Assembly (NCBI RefSeq): GCF_900105345.1
Contig: NZ_FNSN01000003.1
Span: 3,038,001 to 3,102,000, forward strand
Direction: 5' to 3'
Length of the DNA stretch: 64,000 nucleotides
DNA from: Arthrobacter woluwensis
Lineage (GTDB): Bacteria; Actinomycetota; Actinomycetes; Actinomycetales; Micrococcaceae
The position numbers and the translations under genes are program-made. Numbering within the stretch: the stretch's first letter is position 1; each line of letters starts with the position of its first letter. Of the stretch, positions 1-7,226 are shown one piece after another. Under the pieces are notes generated by a model. That model did no database searches. It saw only the letters and a list, made by a program, of their open reading frames with translations, and was not told where the DNA came from.

Positions 1-105
1 GGCCCGGAACTCCTCCGCGAACCGCATCGACCCGCAGAGACACACGATCTCAGGCCGGGCGATCTCCGGCAGCTCGATCTCCGGCAGCTCAGTGCTCTCG
101 GGCAC
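1..105 (-). CDS. nucleoside 2-deoxyribosyltransferase-like protein, N-terminus only (partial)
   Basis: The first 35 codons of a minus-strand gene that runs off the left edge. A GTG start at 105 is preceded by a GGGGGAGG ribosome site three bases away. The peptide has a short duplicated acidic stretch (LPEIE LPEIA) and then IVCLCGSMRFAEEFRA. The CGSMRF motif close to the N-terminus is typical of small nucleoside 2-deoxyribosyltransferase-like (DUF4406-type) proteins of actinobacteria. The family assignment rests on this one motif, and the active site lies outside the window. The tandem 15-base repeat inside the first codons is unusual but in frame. Confidence 0.6.
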   Translation of the reverse strand, partial: MPESTELPEIELPEIARPEIVCLCGSMRFAEEFRA

Positions 106-461
106 GGGCCTCCCCCTTGTCTCGACGCCGGATCTGGCGGGCAGCGCGAGTGCCGCCAGCGAAACGCCGGCCATGGTCAGTGCCGCCAACCCTACTCCCT
201 ACGGGGGAAAGCGTCCGCGGCCAAGCTGCGCCGAAGGGATCCAGCCAAGACCCCTGCGCTGCACCGTCTCCGACCTGCAGGACGGGGCGCACGGCCGGCT
301 CGGCGAGGCCCTGGCCCAGGTCCTCGGGAGTGCGTAGGCGAATTCCAAATAGCTTGCCTGATTAGTTCGCTCGGAGCGGGAATGTTCCGTCCATGACGCG
401 CCGGCGGGCGGTCCCGAGACATGCACGGAAAGCGTGCACGGCAGATCGCAGAAAGACTTCA
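106..461. other. gap without a recognisable gene
   Basis: No open frame here looks like a real protein: translations in all frames are arginine- and proline-rich and lack motifs. The right half (about 330-460) is clearly lower in G+C than the neighbourhood and joins the low-GC cassette at 462-928. A small hairpin (GCACG-GAAAG-CGTGC, about 424-438) sits just downstream of the minus-strand gene at 462-746 and could be a weak terminator. Confidence 0.4.
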
Positions 462-746
462 TCACCCTGCTTCGCGAGCGCCGACAGCTCTCAGCACATC
501 TGCAAGCCACACGAGTGCATAACCGACAGCATTCTCCGGATCTTCTACGACAGACTCCAGATGTTCAAGACACTCCGAATACTGACCGACAGTCAGCTCG
601 GGGTCGGAGTTCATGTCCTCTTGGACACTAGGAGGCACTGACCAGAAGTAGTCTCCATCGATGTCCACCGATTGCGACCCATCTGAGACATGCTCAATGA
701 GGATCTGAAAGGCCTCATTCAACAGACTCTTATCTATCCGTGTCAC
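462..746 (-). CDS. small acidic immunity-like protein
   Basis: A 94-aa acidic protein with an ATG start at 746. It contains VDIDGDYFWSVPP near residue 29, ELTVGQYSECLEHLE in the middle, and GYALVWLADVLRAVG at the C-terminus. I recognise this layout (DEDYFWxIP, then LTxGQLSE, then ALVWLADVLRA) from small actinobacterial proteins that often sit beside polymorphic toxins, so an immunity role is plausible; it is not proven by the sequence. Its start codon overlaps the stop of the upstream frame at 743-928 (ATGA), so the two were probably co-translated. G+C is lower than in neighbours, suggesting acquired DNA. No toxin gene is visible nearby. Confidence 0.6.
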   Translation of the reverse strand: MTRIDKSLLNEAFQILIEHVSDGSQSVDIDGDYFWSVPPSVQEDMNSDPELTVGQYSECLEHLESVVEDPENAVGYALVWLADVLRAVGAREAG

Positions 747-928
747 TGATCGATTTCCTTCCGGGCTTCATTCCCCACTTGGTTTTCAGACTCACTGCGC
801 TCCCACCCTACGAACCTGAAAGCCCCTGTCGACCAAGCCACACGAGAGACAAACCATACTCCACGTGTCTCTGCTCGAAGGCGGCCGGCTTCGTAGAGGA
901 GCATCCCTAACTTCTGGAGCTCAATCAC
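743..928 (-). pseudogene. short immunity-like protein or truncated remnant
   Basis: A 61-codon frame starting at GTG 928 (VIELQKLGMLLYEAGRLR...) and ending in a TGA that overlaps the ATG of the next gene. The composition (LLYEAG, then WFVSRVAWSTGAFRFVGWE) resembles the N-terminal half of small immunity proteins of about 130 aa, but it stops early. It may therefore be a truncated member whose 3' part was lost. The frame continues open upstream only in antisense to the GntR gene, and that extension looks artificial. The purine-rich GGGGAGG before the start is only one or two bases away, so the start is uncertain. Confidence 0.35.
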
Positions 929-938
929 CCCTCCCCGA

Positions 939-968
939 TTGACAGCCCCTTGTGACCCGGGCCATACT
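939..968 (+). promoter_or_regulatory. promoter of the GntR gene, leaderless
   Basis: TTGACA at 939-944 and CATACT at 963-968, spaced 18 bp, form the best consensus promoter in this part of the window. The -10 box ends 6 nt before the ATG at 975, so the transcript should begin at or next to the start codon, and no ribosome site is present. A short palindrome (CTGTC-A-GACAG, about 979-989) just inside the gene could be an autoregulatory operator. Confidence 0.7.
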
Positions 969-974
969 CGACAC

Positions 975-1694
975 ATGAACCTGTCAGACAGCATGACAGC
1001 CGGACAGAGCGCGAAGGCAGCGTCGCCTTCTCCTCTGGGCCGTGTCAGCGCCCAGGAGGCCGTGCTCGCGCGGCTCCGGGAGAGTATCGAGGACGGCACG
1101 CTCGCGGTCGGCAGCAAGCTCCCCTCCGAGGCCGCCCTCGCCTCCGGGTACGGCGTCAGCCGCTCCGTGATCCGTGAAGCCCTGCGGTCCTGCGCCGCCC
1201 TCGGCCTGACCGAGACCCACACCGGCAAGGGCACATTCGTCGTCTCCGCGCGCGTCTCCACCGACCTGGTGCTCGGCCGCTACTCCGCCCGGGACCTCAC
1301 CGAGGCCCGCCCCCACATCGAGGTCCCCGCGGCGTCACTGGCCGCGGAACGTCGCACCGATGACGATCTGGACACCCTGCGCGGCATCCTGGACGACATG
1401 CTCTCCGAGGACGACCCGGAGGCCTGGGTCGTCCTGGACTCGGCGTTCCACCTGCAGATCGCGCGGGCCAGCGGGAACAAGGTCTTCGAGACCGTCGTGA
1501 GCGATCTCCGCGAAGCGCTCGGCAAACAGTCCGGCACCCTGAACCTCCTCGCCGACCGCCAGCGCGTCTCCGACGAGGAGCACAGTGCGATCCTCACCGC
1601 GATCGAGTCCGGCTCCCCCGACGGCGCCGCGCGCGCCATGCGGGACCACCTCGCCGCCGTCACCGCGGCCATCGACTCCCTCGACGGAGCCTGA
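975..1694 (+). CDS. GntR/FadR-family transcriptional regulator of asparagine use
   Basis: A 239-aa regulator. The N-terminal winged helix covers roughly residues 20-90 and includes SKLPSEAALASGYGVSRS and GLTETHTGKGTFVV, the typical GntR helix-turn-helix and wing. The C-terminal part (about 100-235) is all-helical with the FCD pattern (DLDTLRGILDDM, DSAFHLQIARASGN, EEHSAILTAIESG), which places it in the FadR subgroup and implies a small carboxylic or amino acid effector. It is followed by asparaginase, aspartase and a permease on the same strand, so it most likely controls that cluster. The ATG at 975 was chosen over a TTG at 939 because the latter is the -35 element. Confidence 0.85.
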   Translation: MNLSDSMTAGQSAKAASPSPLGRVSAQEAVLARLRESIEDGTLAVGSKLPSEAALASGYGVSRSVIREALRSCAALGLTETHTGKGTFVVSARVSTDLVLGRYSARDLTEARPHIEVPAASLAAERRTDDDLDTLRGILDDMLSEDDPEAWVVLDSAFHLQIARASGNKVFETVVSDLREALGKQSGTLNLLADRQRVSDEEHSAILTAIESGSPDGAARAMRDHLAAVTAAIDSLDGA

Positions 1695-1792
1695 CCTCCA
1701 CCACCGACCCCACCGGACCGCCCAGGCCCGGCATGACCGCCCGGGACCACCCTGCCCGGCACGACCCACCCCCAGCAAGGAAGGCGCCACCC

Positions 1793-2866
1793 ATGCCCGA
1801 CGTCCCGTCCCACGTCCCTCTGGCCACGCTGAGCCGTGACCAGCGCGTCGAGGGGGTCCACTACGGCTCCTTCGCCGTCGTTTCCCCGGACGGGGAACTG
1901 CTCTTCGGCGCTGGAGATACCCAGACTCCGATGTACCCGCGCTCCGCCCTCAAGCCGTTCCAGGCGGTCGCGATGCTGCGGGCCGGGCTCGAGCTGCCGG
2001 ACGAGCTCCTGGCGCTGGCCTCGGCGAGCCACAGTGGAGGCCCCGAGCACCGCGCCGGCGCGCACCGCATCCTCGAACTCCACGGACTGACCGAGGACGC
2101 CCTGGCCAACTCCCGCGATCTCCCCTACGGCGTCGCCGAGCGCGAGCAGTGGCTCCGCGACGGCGGCTCGGCAGATCAGATCTGCCAGAACTGCTCCGGC
2201 AAGCACGCCGCCATGGCCGGCGTCTGCACGCTGAACGGCTGGGCAGTCGAGGGCTACCTCGATCCCGGCCACCCGCTGCAACGCCTCGTCGCCGACACTG
2301 TCACCGAGCTCACCGGCGAAGAGCCCGCTCAGTGGTCCACCGACGGCTGCGGCACTCCCCTGCCGGCCCTCAGCCTCGTGGCGATGGCCCGCGGCTACGG
2401 GCGTCTGGCCCGCCTCGCCGCGGAAGCCGCCGAGAACGCCGGGGCCGACGACGGCGCAACCGCACCGTCCGCCGACCGCACCGGCATCGATGAGGCGGGC
2501 GCCGCCGTCGCGCGTGCCATGATGCGGCACCCTGAGATGGTGGCCGGTGAAGGCCGCGACGTCACGGCGCTCATGCGCGCTCTGCCGGGCTTCCTCGCCA
2601 AGGACGGCTTCGAGGGCGTCCAGCTCATCGGTCTCCCCAGCGGCCACGCGGTGGCCGTCAAGATCTCCGACGGCGGAGACCGGGCCCGCATGCCCGTGGC
2701 CATCCGCGCGCTGGCCTCACTCGGCGTCGACGTCGAACCCGTGGCGGCCCTGGCGGCCCCGCCCGTGCTGGGCGGCGGCGAGGTCCGCGGCCACCTCGTG
2801 GCCCTCGACGCCGCCTTCCCCGCTCCCGTCTCCCCTGACCGGGCCCGAGCAGCCCAGACCCGATAG
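1793..2866 (+). CDS. ansA: L-asparaginase (asparaginase II family)
   Basis: A 357-aa protein of the L-asparaginase II family (the Rhizobium etli type, unrelated in fold to E. coli AnsA/B). Recognisable blocks are SALKPFQAVAML near residue 50, SASHSGGPEH near residue 80, QNCSGKHAAMAGVC in the middle, and STDGCGTPLPALSL near residue 183. It hydrolyses asparagine to aspartate and ammonia in the cytoplasm. The start at 1793 follows AAGGAAGG with seven bases between. It lies 99 bp after the regulator and only 10 bp before aspA, which takes its product on to fumarate. The symbol is used for function; the family is not orthologous to E. coli ansA. Confidence 0.87.
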   Translation: MPDVPSHVPLATLSRDQRVEGVHYGSFAVVSPDGELLFGAGDTQTPMYPRSALKPFQAVAMLRAGLELPDELLALASASHSGGPEHRAGAHRILELHGLTEDALANSRDLPYGVAEREQWLRDGGSADQICQNCSGKHAAMAGVCTLNGWAVEGYLDPGHPLQRLVADTVTELTGEEPAQWSTDGCGTPLPALSLVAMARGYGRLARLAAEAAENAGADDGATAPSADRTGIDEAGAAVARAMMRHPEMVAGEGRDVTALMRALPGFLAKDGFEGVQLIGLPSGHAVAVKISDGGDRARMPVAIRALASLGVDVEPVAALAAPPVLGGGEVRGHLVALDAAFPAPVSPDRARAAQTR

Positions 2867-2876
2867 GACGAACCTC

Positions 2877-4313
2877 ATGACCATCGCCCCCACCCCCATC
2901 GCCGACGAAGCGGTCGCCGACGGATTCCGCAGCGAGCATGACCTCCTCGGCAACCGCAACGTCCCCCAGAACGCCTACTGGGGCGTGCACACCCTGCGCG
3001 CCGTGGAGAACTTCCCCATCACCGGTCAGCGCCTCTCCAGCAATCCCCACCTCATTCACGGCCTGGCCGCCGTGAAGCTCGCCGCCTCCCGCGCCAATCG
3101 CGAACTCGGCCTCCTCGACGCCGAGAAGGGCGCGGCGATCGAAGCGGCCTGCCTGGACATCATGGCGGGTCAGCTGGACGACCAGTTCGTCGTGGACGTG
3201 ATCCAGGGCGGCGCGGGAACGTCGTCGAACATGAACGCCAACGAGGTCATCGCCAACCGCGGGCTCGAGATCCTCGGCTTCCCCCGCGGCGACTACGCCC
3301 ACCTGCACCCCAACGACGACGTGAACCTCTGCCAGTCCACCAACGACGTGTACCCCACCGCGGTGCGCATCGCGACGGCGCGCGGCATCGAGGGCCTGCT
3401 GAGCGCGCTCGAGGAGCTCCAGGAGGCCTTCCGAGTCAAGTCCGCCGAGTTCCGCACCGTCGTCAAGATGGGCCGCACCCAGCTGCAGGACGCCGTGCCC
3501 ATGACGCTCGGCCAGGAGTTCGGCAGCTTCGCCGTCACCATCGGCGAGGACCGCGAGCGCCTGCGCGAATCCGCGCGGCTCATGTACGAGATCAACCTCG
3601 GCGCCACCGCGATCGGCACGGGCCTCAACGCGCCGGCCGGCTACGCCGAGTCCGCGTGCCGCCACGTCGCCGAGGCCACCGGCCTGCCGCTCGTGACGGC
3701 TCCGGACCTGATCGAGGCAACCTCGGACATGGGCGCCTTTGTGCACCTGTCCGGCGTGCTCAAGCGCGTGGCCGTCAAGCTCTCCAAGATCTGCAACGAC
3801 CTGCGGCTGCTCTCCAGCGGTCCGCGTGCCGGTCTCGGTGAGATCAACCTGCCGGCCGTGCAGTCCGGCTCGTCCATCATGCCCGGCAAGATCAACCCGG
3901 TGATCCCGGAGGTCGTCAGCCAGGTGGCCTACGAGGTGATCGGCAACGACGTCACCGTGACCATGGCCGCGGAGGCGGGCCAGCTGCAGCTCAACGCCTT
4001 CGAGCCCGTGATCGTGCACAGCCTCCACAAGAGCATCACGCACCTCGAAGCGGCCTGCCGCACCCTGACGGCACGTTGCGTCCAGGGCATCACCGCCAAC
4101 ACGGCACATCTGCGCTCCACCGTGGAGCACTCGATCGGCCTGGTCACCGCGCTCAACCCCCAGCTGGGCTACGCGGCAGCCACCTCGATCGCTCAGGAAG
4201 CACTCGCCAGCGGGCGCGGCGTGGCCGAACTCGTCCTGGAGCGCGGCCTGCTCTCGGCCGAACGGCTGGAGGAGCTCCTCCGCCCGGAACGCCTCGCGAA
4301 TCTGTCCTCCTGA
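2877..4313 (+). CDS. aspA: aspartate ammonia-lyase
   Basis: A 478-aa enzyme of the aspartase/fumarase superfamily, converting aspartate to fumarate and ammonia. The N-terminus DLLGNRNVPQNAYWGVHT and the blocks TSSNMNANEVIANRG, NLCQSTNDVYPTAVRI and GRTQLQDAVP are those of aspartase. The superfamily signature GSSIMPGKINPV lies near residue 331. Fumarase C is the main alternative, but placement directly behind an asparaginase favours aspartase. The start at 2877 is 10 bp after the ansA stop. Together, ansA and aspA feed asparagine carbon into the TCA cycle and release two ammonium ions. Confidence 0.92.
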   Translation: MTIAPTPIADEAVADGFRSEHDLLGNRNVPQNAYWGVHTLRAVENFPITGQRLSSNPHLIHGLAAVKLAASRANRELGLLDAEKGAAIEAACLDIMAGQLDDQFVVDVIQGGAGTSSNMNANEVIANRGLEILGFPRGDYAHLHPNDDVNLCQSTNDVYPTAVRIATARGIEGLLSALEELQEAFRVKSAEFRTVVKMGRTQLQDAVPMTLGQEFGSFAVTIGEDRERLRESARLMYEINLGATAIGTGLNAPAGYAESACRHVAEATGLPLVTAPDLIEATSDMGAFVHLSGVLKRVAVKLSKICNDLRLLSSGPRAGLGEINLPAVQSGSSIMPGKINPVIPEVVSQVAYEVIGNDVTVTMAAEAGQLQLNAFEPVIVHSLHKSITHLEAACRTLTARCVQGITANTAHLRSTVEHSIGLVTALNPQLGYAAATSIAQEALASGRGVAELVLERGLLSAERLEELLRPERLANLSS

Positions 4314-4411
4314 CACCCTCCCCCTCGGGTGCGTTCCGTGCAATCGTGAAGAAACCCCGGCGAAACGCACCTCGTGAATACTGATCTCCCCACCACTCAC
4401 CGAAAGGACCC

Positions 4412-5941
4412 ATGATGTCCTCCTCCGGAAGCTCCCCGAGTCCACAGGCGGTCCCCGACCACCTGGAGGACGGCGGGCACGCCCATTCGACCGATCACGT
4501 CCTGCACGCTGAGGACGCCGGCTACCACAAGGGCCTCAAGAACCGCCAGGTCCAGATGATCGCCATCGGCGGCGCCATCGGCACCGGCCTCTTCATGGGC
4601 GCCGGTGGGCGCCTGGCCGCGGCGGGCCCGTCCCTCGTCTTCGCGTACGCGATCTGCGGCGCCTTCGTCTTCCTGATCCTCCGCGCCCTGGGCGAGCTGG
4701 TGCTGCACCGCCCGTCCTCCGGCTCGTTCGTCTCCTACGCCCGTGAGTTCTTCGGCGAGAAGGCCGCGTTCGTCTCCGGCTGGTTCTACTGGATCAACTG
4801 GGCCATGACCACCATCGTGGACACCACGGCCGCGGCCCTCTACATGAACTTCTTCGGCAAGTACGTGCCGTGGATCGCCGCCGTCCCGCAGTGGGCCTGG
4901 GCCCTGATCGCGCTCGTGGTCGTGCTCTCGCTGAACCTCGTCTCGGTGAAGGTGTTCGGCGAGCTGGAGTTCTGGTTCGCGCTCATCAAGGTCGTCGCTC
5001 TGGTGTCCTTCCTCCTGGTCGGCATCTGGCTCGTCATCTTCGGCACCCCGACGGGCGCTCCCACCGGCTTCTCCCTCATCACGGACAACGGCGGGATCTT
5101 CCCGAACGGCATGCTCCCCATGATCCTGCTCATGCAGGGCGTGGTGTTCGCCTACGCGTCCGTGGAGCTCGTGGGCACCGCGGCCGGCGAGACCGAGAAC
5201 CCGCAGAAGATCATGCCGAAGGCCATCAACTCCGTGGTGTTCCGCATCGCGGTGTTCTACGTGGGCTCCGTCATCCTGCTCTCGCTGCTCCTGCCGTACA
5301 CGGCGTACCAGAAGGGCGTCAGCCCCTTCGTGACGTTCTTCGGCTCCATCGGCGTGCAGGGCATGGACTCGATCATGAACCTCGTGGTCCTGACCGCCGC
5401 GCTGTCCTCGCTGAACGCCGGCCTGTACTCCACCGGCCGCATCCTGCGTTCGATGGCGGCGGCCGGTTCCGCCCCCAAGTTCGCGCTGCGCATGAACAAG
5501 GCGGGCGTGCCGTACGGCGGCATCGCGATCACCGCCGTGGTCTCCCTCCTGGGCGTCCCGCTGAACTACCTGGTGCCGGGCGAGGCCTTCGAGATCGTCC
5601 TCAACGTCGCCTCCGTGGGCATCCTCGCCTCCTGGGCCACGATCATCCTGTGTCAGATCCAGCTGCAGCGCTGGGCCGCCAAGGGCTGGCTGGAACGGCC
5701 GTCGTTCCGGATGCCGGGCGCCCCGTACACGGGTTACGTGACCCTGGTGTTCCTCGCGCTGGTGCTCATCATGGTGTTCATCGACTCCCCGTGGACCCTG
5801 CTCGCCACCGTGGTGGCCTGCGGCCTGATGGTGGTCGGCTGGTTCGTCTGCCGTGACCGGATCCGGGACATCGCCGAGGCCAGGAAGGGGTTCACGGGCG
5901 CCGCTCCCGTGATCGCCAACCGGCCGACGCCTCGCGGCTGA
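4412..5941 (+). CDS. ansP: amino acid permease, probably L-asparagine permease
   Basis: A 509-aa APC-superfamily transporter of the AAT type. After a soluble histidine- and acid-rich N-terminus (about 45 residues) comes [21 protein letters not shown], the family's first-helix signature. About twelve membrane segments follow, including [16 protein letters not shown] and [20 protein letters not shown]. Position in the asparaginase/aspartase cluster supports asparagine as substrate; close AAT members take GABA or other amino acids. GAAAGG lies seven bases before the ATG at 4412, and a second ATG follows directly. The 98-bp gap upstream holds an inverted GGTGCGTT/AACGCACC pair of unknown role. 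Confidence 0.85.
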   Translation: MMSSSGSSPSPQAVPDHLEDGGHAHSTDHVLHAEDAGYHKGLKNRQVQMIAIGGAIGTGLFMGAGGRLAAAGPSLVFAYAICGAFVFLILRALGELVLHRPSSGSFVSYAREFFGEKAAFVSGWFYWINWAMTTIVDTTAAALYMNFFGKYVPWIAAVPQWAWALIALVVVLSLNLVSVKVFGELEFWFALIKVVALVSFLLVGIWLVIFGTPTGAPTGFSLITDNGGIFPNGMLPMILLMQGVVFAYASVELVGTAAGETENPQKIMPKAINSVVFRIAVFYVGSVILLSLLLPYTAYQKGVSPFVTFFGSIGVQGMDSIMNLVVLTAALSSLNAGLYSTGRILRSMAAAGSAPKFALRMNKAGVPYGGIAITAVVSLLGVPLNYLVPGEAFEIVLNVASVGILASWATIILCQIQLQRWAAKGWLERPSFRMPGAPYTGYVTLVFLALVLIMVFIDSPWTLLATVVACGLMVVGWFVCRDRIRDIAEARKGFTGAAPVIANRPTPRG

Positions 5942-5970
5942 GGCGCGCGACACCCACTGAAGCACCCCTG

Positions 5971-6013
5971 ACGCACGACGACGGCGGCCACCCCGGCCGC
6001 CGTCGTCGTGCGT
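5971..6013 (+). terminator. strong hairpin terminator after ansP
   Basis: A perfect 19-bp stem (ACGCACGACGACGGCGGCC and its complement) with a 5-nt ACCCC loop, 30 bp after the permease stop. There is a short T run (TTT) at its end. This closes the asparagine cluster. Confidence 0.85.
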
Positions 6014-6084
6014 TTGCGCTGTCCTGGCGCAGCCCGGATGGCCTGGCGGCCACAGGTCACCGGCGCGTTCTCTAGGATGGTGGG

Positions 6085-6861
6085 GTGCCCCAGCAGAATC
6101 CCGCACCCGAAAGCCCACCACCCGCCCGGTTCGCAGGGCTGCGCGCGGCGCTGTCCGAGGCCGGGATGGTCTGCCTGGGTTTCGTTCCGCTCGGCATGGG
6201 TCTGGGCGTCCTGGTCACCAATCACGGGCTGCCGTGGTGGGTGGCGCCGCTGCTGTCGGGTCTCGTGTTCGCGGGGTCGGTCGAGTTCATCCTGGTGGGC
6301 CTCCTGGCGTCGGCCACCCCGGTGCTGAGCATCGCGGCCACCACGTTCCTGGTGAACTCCCGGCACCTCTTCTACGGCTTCTCGTTCCCCCTGGACCGGG
6401 TGCGCGGCCGGCTCGCGAAGACGTACAGCATCTTCGCGCTGTGCGACGAGGCGTTCGCCCTCCTGTCCGGCCGCAGAGGGGAACGCGCGAGTTCGTCGCA
6501 GATCCTCTGGACCCAGCTGCTGCTGCAGATCTCCTGGGTCTCGGGCTCGGTCCTGGGCGCGCTGCTCGGTTCCGGTTTCCTGGGCAGCATCAAGGGCCTG
6601 GGCTTCCTGATGGTCGCCTTGTTCGTCGTGCTGACGATCGACGCCTTCCGGGCACGTCCCGACGTCGCGCTCGTCGCGCTGTCCGCGGGATCCGCGGTCC
6701 TGGCCCTGCTGCTCGCTCCGGCGCAGATGCTCCTGGTCGCCCTCTGCCTCCTGTTCGCAGGACTGCTCCTGCGGCACTGGCGCGAATCGCGCTGGACCGG
6801 CAAGCGTGGGCACGGCGATCAGGGTGGGCCGTCCGCCCCGACGGGAGGCTCCGATGACTGA
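6085..6861 (+). CDS. azlC: AzlC-family branched-chain amino acid exporter subunit
   Basis: A 258-aa membrane protein with about six to seven hydrophobic segments. AzlC hallmarks are GMVCLGFVPLGMGLGVL near the N-terminus, FAGSVEFILVGLL, and VNSRHLFYGFS followed by YSIFALCDEAFALL. With AzlD it forms an exporter of branched-chain (and sometimes other) amino acids. A TAGGAT box at 6073-6078 sits 6 nt before the GTG at 6085, consistent with a leaderless transcript. The stop overlaps the azlD start by 8 bp, indicating translational coupling. Confidence 0.88.
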   Translation: MPQQNPAPESPPPARFAGLRAALSEAGMVCLGFVPLGMGLGVLVTNHGLPWWVAPLLSGLVFAGSVEFILVGLLASATPVLSIAATTFLVNSRHLFYGFSFPLDRVRGRLAKTYSIFALCDEAFALLSGRRGERASSSQILWTQLLLQISWVSGSVLGALLGSGFLGSIKGLGFLMVALFVVLTIDAFRARPDVALVALSAGSAVLALLLAPAQMLLVALCLLFAGLLLRHWRESRWTGKRGHGDQGGPSAPTGGSDD

Positions 6862-7183
6862 CGTCCCGTACCTGCTCCTCGCCGTGGCCGCGGCCGCCGC
6901 CGTGACGTTCGCGCTGCGTGCCATCCCGTTCGCGCTGAAGGGCGCGCTCAAGGACTCACCGCTCCTGGCCGACCTCCGGGTGTGGATGCCGCTCGGCGCC
7001 ATCCTGATCCTGCTCTTCTACGCGGTGAGCGGGGTGGACTTCGGCGGCTCCGGCCATGGCATCCCGGAGATGGCCGGCATCGTGGTCACGGCCCTGACCC
7101 ATTGGTGGCGCCGCAACGCGATCCTCAGCATGGCGACGGGCACCGCGGTCTGCCTCGTGCTGGCGAATCTGGTGTTCGTCTGA
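6854..7183 (+). CDS. azlD: AzlD-family branched-chain amino acid exporter subunit
   Basis: A 109-aa hydrophobic protein with four predicted membrane segments, the usual size for AzlD. FALRAIPFAL after the first helix and LADLRVWMPLGAILILLFY match the family pattern (LRxxPF...). It starts at ATG 6854 behind GGGAGG, inside the last codons of azlC. It is needed with AzlC for export activity in characterised members. Confidence 0.85.
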   Translation: MTDVPYLLLAVAAAAAVTFALRAIPFALKGALKDSPLLADLRVWMPLGAILILLFYAVSGVDFGGSGHGIPEMAGIVVTALTHWWRRNAILSMATGTAVCLVLANLVFV

Positions 7184-7226
7184 GTCAGGCCGCGATCGGC
7201 GCGTACCTCAGCCAGTCGGCCCTCAG

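Noticed and set aside
929-1261. Upstream extension of the frame at 743-928 into the GntR gene
   Set aside because: The extension is antisense to the GntR helix-turn-helix and loses the immunity-like character. The real part ends near 928.
4336-4376. GGTGCGTT/AACGCACC inverted pair before ansP as an attenuator or riboswitch
   Set aside because: Only one 8-bp helix with a long unstructured loop could be drawn and no conserved aptamer is recognised; it may be chance.
2658-4445. A 595-codon minus-strand frame opposite aspA
   Set aside because: It is antisense to aspartase, with a histidine/valine/glycine-biased composition typical of shadow frames.
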